This document shows positions 13,345 through 25,900 of a stretch of DNA of 64,000 nucleotides, one piece after another. The DNA is from Patella vulgata (taxonomy: Eukaryota > Mollusca > Gastropoda > Patellidae), in the NCBI RefSeq assembly GCF_932274485.2, contig NC_065883.2:18970222-19034221 (forward strand). Direction: 5' to 3'. The notes beneath the pieces were generated by a model that ran no database searches, was not told where the DNA came from, and saw only the letters and a program-made list of their open reading frames with translations. Position numbers and translations under genes: made by a program. The stretch's first letter is position 1, and every line of letters starts with the position of its first letter.

Positions 13345-13775
13345 CATCAACGTTCATCGGGTTTTTTGATGCGTGTTCTTGTCAGTGCTGTAGGGCGGAG
13401 AGCCTGACAAGGGACAACGTATAGTCGTTCGAATAGCATTAAAAAAACGAGGTCCCGTGTCCGGAATCGAAATGAAGTTGGATCTACGGTGGCTCTTTGA
13501 GTAGGACGTTTGCTCCCTAACTTTTTTAGAGTTCATTGTGATTTTTCTGGCGATGTCCACCCTTGTCAGTGGTGTAGGACGGAGGGCCTGACAAGGGACA
13601 GCGTATAGTCCTTCGGCTGGAATACAAATAACCGAGATCCCGTGTCCGGAATCTAAATAAAGTGGGAGCTACAGTGGCTCAGTGAGCAGGGCGTTTGTTC
13701 TCTTACTTCATCAAAGTTCTCCGGGATTTTTGGTCGGGGTCTTACTCGCTTATTCGTCGTGGCCCCGTTATTAAT
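13345..13775 (+). repeat. SINE-A-derived tandem array, 184-bp period
   Basis: The mid part (GTCAGTG-TGTAGG-CGGAG) recurs at 13382 and 13566, and the tRNA-like head (AC-GTGGCTC-TGAG-AGG) at 13487 and 13671. So SINE-A mid and head segments are joined head-to-tail at 184-bp spacing, unlike a normal dispersed SINE. Confidence 0.6.
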
Positions 13776-13975
13776 TGTACTGGAATGCCTGTAGATCCTA
13801 GAAGTATCTTTATGTTAGTCATATTTGGTTTATCAACAGCACTTTGTTTGTTTAGCCATCTATTGGGATGTTTAAAATGTAACTTTGATCTACATGGTAA
13901 CACTTCAGTTGGTTTAATTCTTACCTCGCCATTGGATTCAATCTATTCTATTCTAGTAAATTAACGAACCATTTG
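13770..13975 (+). mobile_element. LINE reverse-transcriptase fragment
   Basis: Translates to a stretch with PRSIFMLVIFGLSTA and HLLGCLKC, matching [16 protein letters not shown] and KLLGCLNC of the 35690 LINE. The following DNA (GGTTTAATTCTTACCTCGCC) also matches 36158 onward. It lacks the MITE found in the other copy and so acts as an empty site. Inactive fragment. Confidence 0.6.
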
Positions 13976-14117
13976 AAATGTCCGTTTTGAGATGCATATC
14001 AAGATGCATAAACAATATGTATTCTATATATTGGTGTTTTCATTTGTGTTCTAGTGTAGTCGGAACTCGGGTCCAGAAGAAATGATTTTAACCACTGAAT
14101 GATAAGAAACATGTTAA

Positions 14118-15555
14118 AACAAGCCAACAGTGAGGCTGATGTCCCCCGCCGAAATCCCAAATAAATAGATGACACATATTAATTAATCGCACATCTATTT
14201 TTTTCAAAAGTATCGAGCAATCAAACTGATAATCAACTATACACTAAGTTTCACCACTCTCTATCAGATAGAATCAAAGTTATCTTGTCCCAAAGCATCG
14301 AGCAAGGAAATTGCTTATCTCTGCTTAGCTTTAGCTCAATATGTTAATCATTGAACTCAGTCAAGACGAACATCTACATCAAGTTTAAACATTCTACCTC
14401 AATTAGAAGCAGAGTTGTTATGTTCCAAAGTCTTGACTAATCAAAATGCTTATTGCTCCCTAGCCTAAGCAGACAATTCTCATCATCGAACTTAGTCAAG
14501 GTATTGATGTAATGAAACTATACACCAAGTTTCATCACTCTTACTTAATTAGAACTAAAGTTATCGCGTCCCAAAGCATCAACCAATCAAATTGCTTATC
14601 TCTACTTACCATAAGCAGAAAATGCTCATCTTTGCACTCTATCAAGGCATTGACCCAATGAACACCTACACCAAGTTTGAACATTCTAGCTCAATTAGAA
14701 GGAGAGTTATTGTGTTCCAAAGTCTTGGCCAATCAAATTGCTTATCGCTCTGCTTACCCTGAGCAGAAAATGTTCAATATCGAACTTAGTCAAGGTATCA
14801 TTGTAATGAAACTATACACCAAGTTTCATCACTCTCACTAAATTGGAACTAAAGTTATCGTGTCCCAAAGCATCAGTCAATCAAATTGCTTATCTCTACT
14901 TACCCTAAGCAGAAAATGCTCATCTCCACACCCCTTTAAGGCATTGACCTAATAAACACCTACACCAAGTTTGAACATTTTAGCTCAATTAGAAATGAAA
15001 TGAAATGAAATGGGGTTTAACGTCCTACTGTTCTGCTCCTAACCTGGGCTAATGAAGAAGGGCATACGCCATACAGTGTGCTATGAGGGAAATTTTGCCC
15101 GGGCAGCGGCACTATCGCCTACTCTTATATCGAATTCCAACTGCCAAGGGATCTTTTACGTGCATTCCAGCTCAATTAGAGGGAGAGTCATTGTGTTCCA
15201 AAGTCTCGGCCAATGAAATTGCTAATCGCTCTGCTTACCCCAAGCAGAAAATGCTCATTATCGAACTTAGTCAAGGTATTGATGTAATGAAACTATACAC
15301 CAAGTTTCGTCACTCTGGCTTAATTAGAACTAAAGTTATCGTGTCCCAAAGCATCAACCAATCGAATTGCTTATCTCTGCTTACCCTAAGCAGAAAATGC
15401 TCATCGTCGAACTCCATCAAGGCATTGACCTAATAAACACCTACACCAAGTTTGAACATTCTAGGTCAATTAGAAGGAGAGTTATTGTGTCCCAAAAAGT
15501 GTGACGGACAGACAGACGGACGAACCCATTTTAATAGTCCCCTGCTTTCTTCGAA
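14118..15555 (+). mobile_element. ~1.4-kb element with internal ~280-bp tandem repeats, copy 1
   Basis: One end carries AAGCCAACAGTGAGGCTGAT and GTCCCCCGCCG, the other TAGTCCCCTGCTTTCTTCGA. Between them are tandem units each made of two similar ~140-bp halves, with motifs TACACCAAGTTT and TCCCAAAGCATC and a GACAGACAGACGGACGAAC tract near the end. The inverted second copy is at 42583-43932. The layout resembles mollusc pearl-type or Helitron-derived non-autonomous elements; that link is from memory. It contains a nested SINE at 14994-15168. Confidence 0.7.
14994..15168 (-). repeat. SINE-A nested in the ~1.4-kb element
   Basis: Flanked by the 12-bp duplication AGCTCAATTAGA (14982-14993, 15169-15180). 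Tail (GAAAT)n, TTTAACGTCCTACTGTTCTG and GGCATACGCCATACAGTGTG; truncated before the head. Inserted into element 14118-15555, so younger than it. Confidence 0.85.
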
Positions 15556-15739
15556 TGTATTTTACTAGAACCACATACACACGTGTGATGAGGTTTTTAA
15601 GGATTCAACAATTGTACTAGTTTGTAAGTAGTAATATCTAGTACCAATAAACGAAAAAATTATCACCAATCGCATTTGTTACAAGTTATTAAAAGAGAAA
15701 AGCACTAATATTACCCCCTCAAATCAAAAACTGACTGGT

Positions 15740-16330
15740 GAGCAGATAATAAGGTCTTCCTCGGATTATATCGAGCTTTATTAAGCTCAAAACTCGATTA
15801 TCTCAACGAACTTGACACCGTACATAATAAGTTTAGAAGCATTCGGTACATCGCCAGTGGACAGACGTGATAAACTGCAACTATAGTATGTTACAAAGCT
15901 TCCATCTCTTTTTAAACATATAACATCACAGCTGCTTAACCCTAAAGCTATTCCATTATTCAGTATTCCTATTCAACCCCTTTTGGCTAGCATCAGTCAT
16001 GACAGTATTGCGTATACCCCTTTCTTTAGGACAACATCGTGAGCTATATCTCCCCCCAAGATCGATTCGATCTAAATGAACATGAAAAACAACCCAGCGC
16101 ATCGTGTTTCAGTCTCTCTTTCAATATTTCAGGTCTAAATATGGTGACTGTGCTCCTATTTATACAGATCAGTCTGAAAATAGTGATGGGGTATGTTCGG
16201 CTACCGTCACACCTTCTGGGGACATGTCACCTATCTTCTGGACTAGTGTGTTAATCCAATCAACATCAATATTGAAGCATTTTATCTTTTCTGTTTCTTT
16301 GATCACCCATTAGTAGCATGCTATTATCAA
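15740..16330 (+). mobile_element. LINE fragment with RNase H-like end (I/Jockey type)
   Basis: Reading frames give LNELDTVHNKFRSIRYIASG, similar to the LDTIHNKGLRI-type segment after the reverse transcriptase of I/Jockey-group LINEs. Then comes PIYTDQSENSDGVCSATV, resembling the IYTDGSK-DGVG start of their RNase H domain. There are stops between the pieces. Lies downstream of paralogue 2 in the intergenic region. Confidence 0.5.
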
Positions 16331-16934
16331 AACTATATTTAACATTTTGTTTTTAAACTCGTACTATGATAACACTATTTACGCGATGGACCTGTAGTTT
16401 GGAGTAAAATTGTCAAAACACAATATTGTACGACCTGGGATATGTAATAGAAACAATACTTTAAAAAGTGTATGTTTTTTTGTAGGGTCACCCGGTATCT
16501 CTACTTCAGAAATATCTAGAATGCTGAAAATAAATCAGGTTCATTGACACTGACCCAATGCTTCATATCAAATTTTAAAATCAATACTGTCCATCCTCTC
16601 ACATTTTCGTTTGGAATACCTTCGGGGACCATTCTATAAGATTCCACCAAGAAAAGAAAAATTATGTTGCAATTTGTTCTAGGTTATTTGGTATCTTTAC
16701 CGGACTAAGTCATTTATTACATAGCGTGCATCGATTTTGTCGTTTCATGATACAGACAAGCGGACAATAGTAAGAATTATGATTTTTATATTTTCTTTAA
16801 GTATCAGAATAAATATATATTATATCGAAATTTCATAATAGGTAGTTCTTCAGAATTTGAGTGTATAATCAGTTTATAATCCTTTGAATTCTAATTTTAC
16901 ATCTCTTGTATACGTAAATAAATATGGTAATATT

Positions 16935-19900
16935 TCAAGATTTCATACTCTGTAGTTCCCTACAATCAGATTGTATTGCCAGTTTATAATCTTTGGCAGG
17001 GCCCCATTTTTCATTAGGCTGAAATGATGATTTTATTCTCTAAAATGAAAAACAAAAAATAGACATGTAAAGAGACCTGACAGGTGGAATAGAGTATCTC
17101 GGACTGTTGGGCCGACATGGAATTTTATCTACATTTGCTTGTACAAATAAATGCAAAGCTTTTGACAAAGAAATATCGAAAATACCATTAAATAAAAGAA
17201 TATTTCATATTCAAAATAACATTTAACTCATGAAATTAACAGAATGATAAGAAGTATTTTACTTTTTTCATTCATCCTATTGACGACTTGCCTTGGTTGG
17301 TGTGACACTATTGTTATGTGGGCTGTGTGTGTGTGTGTGTGTGGGGGGGGGGGGGTAACTTCTCTGTAGGTCTAATATGTATCTATGCAGTCTCTAATGT
17401 TATAATTATGATATTACTTCTCATTTGAGTAGATTAAAAGCTCACAATGTGTTCGACTGATGTATTAAGTCGATTGTTGATCCACATTATTTCGTTGTGC
17501 GCGAGTTTATTTATAACTCTTTTGGATTTATGAAAAAAATTGAATTTTCGTCTGATTTATCGACTGACCCCTAGAGATTCTTCATGAACTTTTAGTTTGC
17601 CTTCAACATACCTGTAACATTGGGCCCTTTCTAGTAATGAATTCTCGGATCATCCATATAGGTATAGGTACAGCCGATATTAAAGCTATAATCCATCCTA
17701 TAGCACTAGCAAATGGTGGATACACATAGTCTCCATAAGTTGGTGGTCGGTATTTAATTAGAGTAAACACAAGAATTGCCTGAAATACGGTAAAATACGA
17801 GTGTATTAGTGTAAATCCCATTTTGGCGTGATAAATAGTTGAATGTGTGAAATGGCTTTATTTAACGCTCGCTTCCACCGAAGTGATATCGCTGACATAT
17901 AAATCTCAGCTGCATTGACCATTTATAGATTTTCTCCTTAACATATTGAACCAGAGTTTCTTTGCAAATTGAAGCATGGTTTTTTTATGGGTTTTTAAGT
18001 GTGGCTTAAGAATGAAACCTATAATTTCCACGTATCATACATGCATTGGCTAACATGGTCGATTTTTACCAGCATAAAATAAGTAGAAACTGGTCATCAA
18101 TATGTAACTGACACTACGTTCGTCAATAGGCTGGAGTTAATCCATTGGTACTCGTGTTTAGCCAGTAAGAATACTTACAGATAAAATAACGGGGTTTACA
18201 AATTTCCAAAGAATCTTAAACAGGAACAATGGTCGTTTCCCTAACATCATTTCCATATCATCAAAATACCGATCAGCTCCTGTTGATATAAAGACATTTG
18301 CGCCCGATGACATAAATATATAAAGTGTACAAATTAAAGGTGTTGTATATAAAATAGAAAATACACGGTCTCCTGTGAAATGCCCTTTAAAGATATACAA
18401 GATCGAAAAAGTCTGAATTTTGACAGGAATCTTCCTTGTAACAAGTCTAGCATATTTGACCAATAGAGTATTCGCAAGAAATCATGAACGTGAAGATAAA
18501 ATACACAGAGAATCCAAAGTTTAGAATCATAAAGTAAACAATGTACACTTTTTAAATTATACAAAAAATGCGTCTTCGCGTGCCAACATAAATAATATAC
18601 GTCTGTGGTGTACAAATGTAGTAGCACTATGCGTCACTATGCAGGCGCTGGTTAGATGGGGAAAGTCAGTAAGCCGAAGATTCCACACATCCAACGTGAG
18701 ACGCATACTCTCTTCTGCTACATATTTTAATAGCCTTGTGATTGTCTAGTATACTATTCAAAAAAAGTAGGGGATATTTGATTTTTAAGTGTTATTAAAG
18801 TCACCTAATGAAACTGACGAAGAAACCAATGACAAAATGAAATGAAGTTCACATTCATCGATTTATTCCAAATGATCGTTAGACTAAGTAAGGCACAGAC
18901 TGGCCATTATAAGGGTAAAATGATACCCGGGGTCAAATAGCAAAGTTACCACAGCATCACAACCAAGTCAGTAACGGGTAAATCCTCCTCTGTTTGCCAA
19001 ACAAGCATTGATCCGACGTGGCATACTCCTAATGAGACGTCTAAGGTCATTTTGGTCCAGATTGTCCCATTTCTGTTGCAACGCAGCAGCAAGCTCTTGG
19101 ACATTGGCAGGACGTTGTTGACGTTGACGTAACCTCTGTCCAAGCATGTCCCAGACATGCTCGATGGGGGAGAGGTCGGGACTCAGTGCTGGCCAAGGTA
19201 ATGTGGTGATGTTCTGTTGTTGGAGGTAACCTGTAACGATCCTGGCCCTGTGACATCTTGCGTTGTCATCCTGGAAGATGAAACGGCGGCCATGACGTCG
19301 TGTGAACGGCACAACATGGACTGCCAAGATGTTGTCCCGGTAGTACTGGCCTGTAACACGCCCTGCAACAACATGTAAAGCCGTTCACGACGCCACACCC
19401 TCCTACGTCTGTCCAAAAAATCAACAGTGAACCTTGACTCATCTGAAAACATCACATTCCTCCAGCGTCGATTATCCCAGTGTTGACGATCCCTACACCA
19501 ACGACGTCTTGCCTGAATGTGATGATCTCTCAAACAAGGGATCCGAATCGTCTGGCCACTCACTCTCACACCAGTGTCTGTTTGAAGACGAGCGCTGATC
19601 TGATTTGCTGTGATGACACGATTTCTCAAGGCCAAGGTACGGATAAATCGATCCTGGGCTTGAGTTGTCGCCCTTGGTCGACCTGAGCGTGGTCTGTCCT
19701 GTACAGATTGTGTATCACGGTATCTGGACCATAGCCTGCTTATGACAGACTGAGAAACATTCATCGTCCGCGCCACAACCGCCTGTGTTGTGCCGATCTG
19801 TAGCATGCCAAGGGCACGTAACCTTTCATTTTGGGTAAGCCGATGCATATCAATATTTGTGTTCTGGTCACTAAAACAATTAAACTGATGTTTCCACCCT

Positions 19901-22900
19901 GGAATTCAATGCCACAATGACTGTAACATTCAAAGTCAGAGTCGTGCAAATCTTGGGTTGGACCCCCATGATGATCCCAAGCATCACCTGCATTCCATGC
20001 GGTAGCTATTGGTGCGTTTGGGCGTCACATGTAACTGGAAATGTTTCTTCTGTTAGGTTATATAGTGACTTTTTTCGTAGTCATTTGCATATTTTAGTAT
20101 TATGCCCCCAAAATCAAATATCCCCTACTTTTTTTGAATAGTATATTTGCTCTGGTTGTATTCGTGTTTATTCTCTTCTCGTGACTCACGTGGTGTATTT
20201 TTTTTTTATCTCCGCCGTTAAGACGTTCATCTACCAGAAATAACAATGCATCAGTTAGTTTTTAAATTTTATATCACGCACTGGTTACATAAGATACCAA
20301 CATAGAATACAATAACGGTCTATGCTTTCCAAGAACTACATGGTTGTCTGACAAATGCCCAGAGATAGTTTTGAAGCTTTGGGTTTGAACTTTTAATAAT
20401 CTAATTGGTCAAATATTACATAGTTAATGATGATGATTGGTTAATTAGCCTAATGAAGTCGAAAACCAACTTATATGGACAATGGAAACTTTCTACCAGT
20501 AGTGTCAGACGTGTTATCTGGTGATGTTTTGTTTTCACATAAAACTAGCTATGTTTTAGTTTTGTAATTCTTTTTAAGTATTAAAAGAGCAAAAATTCTA
20601 TCAATTTTACTACGAAATACACAACAGACGTTCGAATAAATACATAATGTGAAAAAGACAAAAATTCACAAACGCGTGCTATTAAAATAGAAAGGGAATA
20701 TTAATCCAAATGACCTATAAAACATTACATACCGATGTTTTACAGTTTATCACTTACCGTATATCCATCCAATAATAATAGCCTCCAGAAATGTCACCAA
20801 AAACACAGTCACGGCGGTCAAATACCAGTCTACCAGTTGATATATGTATATTCCTGCCTAAAATTAACCAACACGTGGCTCTTAGATAAAGAAGTGACGT
20901 CCCTTGAAAACAGTATGTTATAGACATCGGCTGTAGCAAACTAACCCAACCTCTAATAAGTGAACATGTTACCAAGAGGCTTGGATTATAAATCCATTCA
21001 GCAGGAAAATCGGCATAACTTTGACGAAATGGATAAAAGAAATGTATTTTAAATCCCGATTGTGTGTGATAATAATCCAGAGAGGGTCCACTAGTCTGTC
21101 ACTATAAAAATACTATAAATATGGGTATCAAAAAATCCAGCACGATATACTGAATGTTACAGGCCGTGTTTGTTACGGTCCAAGTCAGTAATGGGATTTC
21201 GCCCGTATATTCCGGACATGTCCGACGCTAGTTTCCAAACTTCCTAAATTGTCTGACAGGAAATATGCCCAACCGGACATCAAGACGTAGTGAATGATAT
21301 TTAAAATTACAGGGAAGTCAAGGGTCAAAATGATATAATTGTTACCTGGGTATCAAAAGAAAACGATCAGGTGACCTCCTGAAGGTTTCAGAACATTTTA
21401 TATGAACACAACACCACGATACTGTAATATACTCTTCAAAAAAAGTAGGGGATATTGAAATGCAAATACCTATGCAGGTTGTGATCTGATAAATAGTCAT
21501 GAATACTTGGCATGCTTTGAGAGTATGTTCACAGATGAAGAACTTATCGCCCCAACAGAACCACTGAGCTGCACATGCGACACGCAATAGCGCCATAAGA
21601 AGGGTTGATGAAAATTGCCGCGTGCTGGTTTATCTATCCATATTTGCTTTTCTATCGTTTCTTGCATAAGATTTACTGTTTAGCGTATCGTTTGCTTTAG
21701 TGTGTTACGTTTAATTTGATCAACCGACAACACTGCAAGAATTGGCCGTGATACTGCAAGAGGAGTGGGTCAGATTCCCCCAAATCGTTTTTGGACGATT
21801 GATTAGGAGCATGCCACGACGAATTGCTGAATGTCTGAGGATTGATGGAGCAATTACTCATTATTAAGACAAAAATCAAAAACGTCCAGTTTCACTTTTG
21901 AAGGTGTATCTCTTTGCGAGTGAAATGGGGCCGTCAGATAAGCCGCCCATATGAAAAGAGTATATTACAAACCATTAGAACGATATTTCGAATATTAGAA
22001 GATATCGATCAATCGAAACAACTACCAGGATTTGAAAAATGCAAGACATGGATATCACATAAATCACGATACATCGAATGATAAAACCTAAATTCAAATA
22101 CCTCACAAGTTTCATTTTTGACGCAAATATCTTTCTAGGAAGGAAAATCTGTCGAGTCTTACATTGAATGGTCGGGGTTGGTGTATTACACATTTCATTG
22201 TCGGTCAGGGTTGGTGCTTAACATTTCATTGTCAAGGTCAGTACGTTATGCCATGGTGAGTGCCTCATTGCCAGGGTGGTCTATTGTAAGCGTTAGGGTG
22301 GGTGGGTTAGTATTATTGTCAGAGTTCGTTAAGGGTGTGCATTACATGTGATCATCAATCGTATGACAATAATAGATAAGTGAGCATTTGCCAATAATCA
22401 ATATAACTTACTTGAGTTGTATATATTAAGGTAACTAAGAACATCAGGAAACACGTGACTGCTGTAACCAATAAGCGTATTTTCGGGGTCTTTTTTGGTA
22501 TCAAATCTGATATTGTGGTTATGCATACTTCAACATTCACAAACTATTAAATAAAATCGTATTAAAAAATGTTGCTGCTAATATAGCTTTATTTGATTTA
22601 AAAGCAATCTTTAGAAATAAACCTGAACGATTCGTCTTCTGTAAATGATAGATCTCTTAAAGGGGCATGCTCGGTTTCAAATAAATATTGAAATTTAAAA
22701 AGCTGCGAAAAATGGTTTTCCATAATATAATTAATGCCAATTATTTAAAGGTGCGAAGCGTTTTGTTACGGCGAGGGAATTGCTAACTGTTTTAATATTC
22801 GCATATCATGAACAGTTTGTGGCATTATGCCTTCTCAAAGGGAAAACCTCAAACAATAAAAGAATAATGTCTTGGGAAATTATACACAATATGTTATATG

Positions 22901-25900
22901 AAAGCGCATCTCTTACCATTGAATCCAGTGCAGCAAAAACAAGCATCAAGAAAAATAATACCGCCCATAATTGAGGTATTGGTAGCTGACCAAGAGCTTC
23001 TGGGTAAGCAATGAAGGCTAGGCCGGGCCCTAACAACAACAAAACAAGTAGAATCATGGATAGACAACCTCCTTCTTATTATTAAATTCTAACAAACAGT
23101 GTACATATATGTAAAGCAAATATAGATAGTAATTGTAATATTCACCTGTACGAATAATCTCAGCTACTTCTAGACCAGTTTGGTGTGACATGAAGCCAAG
23201 CACAGAAAATACCACAAAACCAGCATAAAAACTTGTGCCTTCTCCAACAATACAAAAAATGATGGTGTCTCTGAAATGGTACAAGCCATTGTCGCCAATG
23301 TTAAAGCCGCTGATCGTCAATTGCGTTTTTTGGGGTAATTTCCCAGGTTTAATCTACGCCAAAATGTATTCATAGTGATTATTCAACACTTAATTAAGAA
23401 AACAAATCAAAATATCAACGGTTAATATTCTCCCAGCTTGGAGATGGTTATGATCTGAAAGAACGATGAGATGGTTAAATTAGTAATTATTACCCCTGTC
23501 ATATTCACGTTTATTTTGTGTTTGCACCCATTTTCTTATATATTAAATTATATTATGTCGTTTGCGACGCGACGGAGAATCCTAAGTTGGTTAGCCGACA
23601 CGGCCGAGCGGTTGGTAAAGACAATTTTGTCCAGTAACACGGTCCACGAAGTATTGGCGAGCTAAGTTATATTAAATTTCCGAGTAAGCTCAAAATGAGT
23701 ACACATAATCGGTAGCTCAAAGGCCAAATATGACCAATCATGATTTTCCATAATAATGTTAATTCACCTTCGACCGTATAATACTTGCAGAACATGCAAC
23801 AACACCTCGCTATTCAAGGAGCTGCAAGATCGCGGAAAAGTTATGGTGTGATGTTGTTCCATGAGCTGATAAATCAATGTTGTAACGACTGTGAACCTTA
23901 CCTCATAATATTATTGTCAAATTTATTATAACTAGCCATTGTGATGAATCCTCCCCACCCCATACCAGTAGAATAAAACATTTGCATCAACGCCTGTGCC
24001 CACATCTGTAAAAAGAAGAAATTAAGAATCTAAACTTCTTATCAAGCTATCCTGTACCTCTAGAAATATTCCACGTAACATTTATAGATTCCTTAACTGG
24101 TATGTTATTTTTCATTAGTGCTTGCTTTGTCAAAACTGTGGCAATATTTAAATTCATAACAATATAAGATCACCAGTAAATAAACCCCAAGAAAAGTTCT
24201 GATGCAGTTATTAACAAAGTGTATTTAGTAACTAAAAACGATAAACAAAAGAGAAATAGATACACTTACAGACTGGACTAACCATATACCGAGGAAATTA
24301 CAATACAAATTTGAAAAATGAAATGTCAATCATTAGTCTAAATTAACGCATTTAGACAATTATAGATTTATGTAGAATTAATTATATACTCTTAAAAAAA
24401 GTAGGGGATATTCAGAAACAATACAAAACTGCGGAAATGCACTGCTGTTTTTATTAGAGGTAACCAGTGTATGTTAATAGCGGGCCAATTGCCTACACAT
24501 GAACATAAACAGTTCATATGGGCGGCTTATCTGACGGCCCCATTTCACTCGCAAAGAGATACACTGTCAAAAGTGAAAATGGACGTTTTTGTTTTTTGTC
24601 TTAATGTGTAATTGCTCCACCAATCCTCAGACATTCAGCAATTCGTCGTGACATGCTCCTAATCAACCGTCCAATCACGATTTGGGGCAATCTGACCCAC
24701 TCCTCTTACAGTGCCACGGCCAATTCTTGCAGTGTTGTCGGTTGATTTTAACGTCGACGAACACGTCTCCCGATCAAATTAAACGTAACACACTAGAGCA
24801 AAGATACGCTAAACAGTAAATCTTATGCAGGAACCGATAGGAAAGCAAACATGGATAGGATAAACCAGCAAGAGGCAGTTTTCATCAACCCTTCATTGAA
24901 GTGTCAAATTTGACTATGAACCCTTCCGTGTGTATCGCATGTGCAGCTCAGTGGTTCTGTTGCGGCGATAAGTTCTTCATCTGTGAACATACTCTCAAAG
25001 CATGTCAAGTGTCCATGACTATTTATCATATGACAACCTGCTGTTACATAATCACAGATTATCTGATGTTATAGACGCTTCCTGCCAACTTGACACCTGT
25101 TCGATATCGACATCCCTGGAGTTCTTGGTCTATGCGACGATTATGTAAATGGCATGTTTTATTTAAACTTTCTTTGTCTGATTAGCATGTATCGAATGTT
25201 AAACCTGATATGATACATTAGCCTAATAAGATCCTTTGTTTGGAAGGGTATATAAACCCAGATTAACAAACGAATAGACCCAGAGGTCCGGACAGGACAC
25301 GAGAGCGGAGGCCATGGGCGCCTTGGCACAGACGAGACGGAATGAGGGAGAGCGTATTGTACATAATATGTTAGAAGAAGCAGAGATTAAGTATTATAAG
25401 ATGTTAAACTAATCTTGTCATCCAGAACCTGATTAAAGAACTAAAGAACTAATAGGTTTTTGCATTTCAATATCCCCTACTTTTTTTTGAAGAGTATATT
25501 ACCTGAGGATTAGCTAATTTACTAAAATCCGGAATTATGTAGAATTTGACACCATCTATAGCACCAGGTAAGGTAGCAGCTCTAACTAATAGTATTGTAA
25601 TAATGATGTACGGTGCTGTAGCTGTCAGATACACGACCTAAACAACAGGTGAAATATAAACCTGCACATACATATATTATAAAAAAAATAGTAATAATTT
25701 ACAGACTGTCGATTAAAGCAAAAACCGTTGGACCACTGTTTAGTTGGCATGTATCGTCCGAAAGTTAATATTAGTTTTAACTATTGTGTCTTTCATAGAT
25801 TATTTATGTATTATCTGCCGTTAACATGGAAACGGGTAGCATCTTGACGGGTAATAGCGATCAGGCCGGTGGTAATGATCCACTGCGCTATACGTCCCGG

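Larger units (their letters stand above)
18752..20143 (-). mobile_element. Tc1/mariner DNA transposon, internally deleted
   Basis: A 1.39-kb element with perfect 34-bp terminal inverted repeats starting TACTATTCAAAAAAAGTAGG, flanked by TA target duplications (18750-18751, 20144-20145). It lies in intron 10 of SLC6 paralogue 2. The transposase reads on the minus strand from 19848 ([19 protein letters not shown]). It has helix-turn-helix segments, the [10 protein letters not shown] linker, the first catalytic Asp in VMFSDESRF, the second in [11 protein letters not shown] and the Glu in [11 protein letters not shown]; spacing of the last two is DD34E. The frame changes near 19300-19400 and the segment usually containing VWGGI is missing, so this copy cannot make a full transposase. 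Perfect terminal repeats suggest a young insertion. Confidence 0.93.

Noticed and set aside
15083-15433. 116-codon open frame on the plus strand
   Set aside because: Translation of SINE-A joined to the internal tandem unit of the ~1.4-kb element; the same peptide recurs in each unit (also 42712-43282).
23590-23670. tRNA(Ser)-like GACACGGCCGAGCGGTTGGT
   Set aside because: The A-box likeness is good but no matching B box or closed cloverleaf follows; at most an old SINE head.
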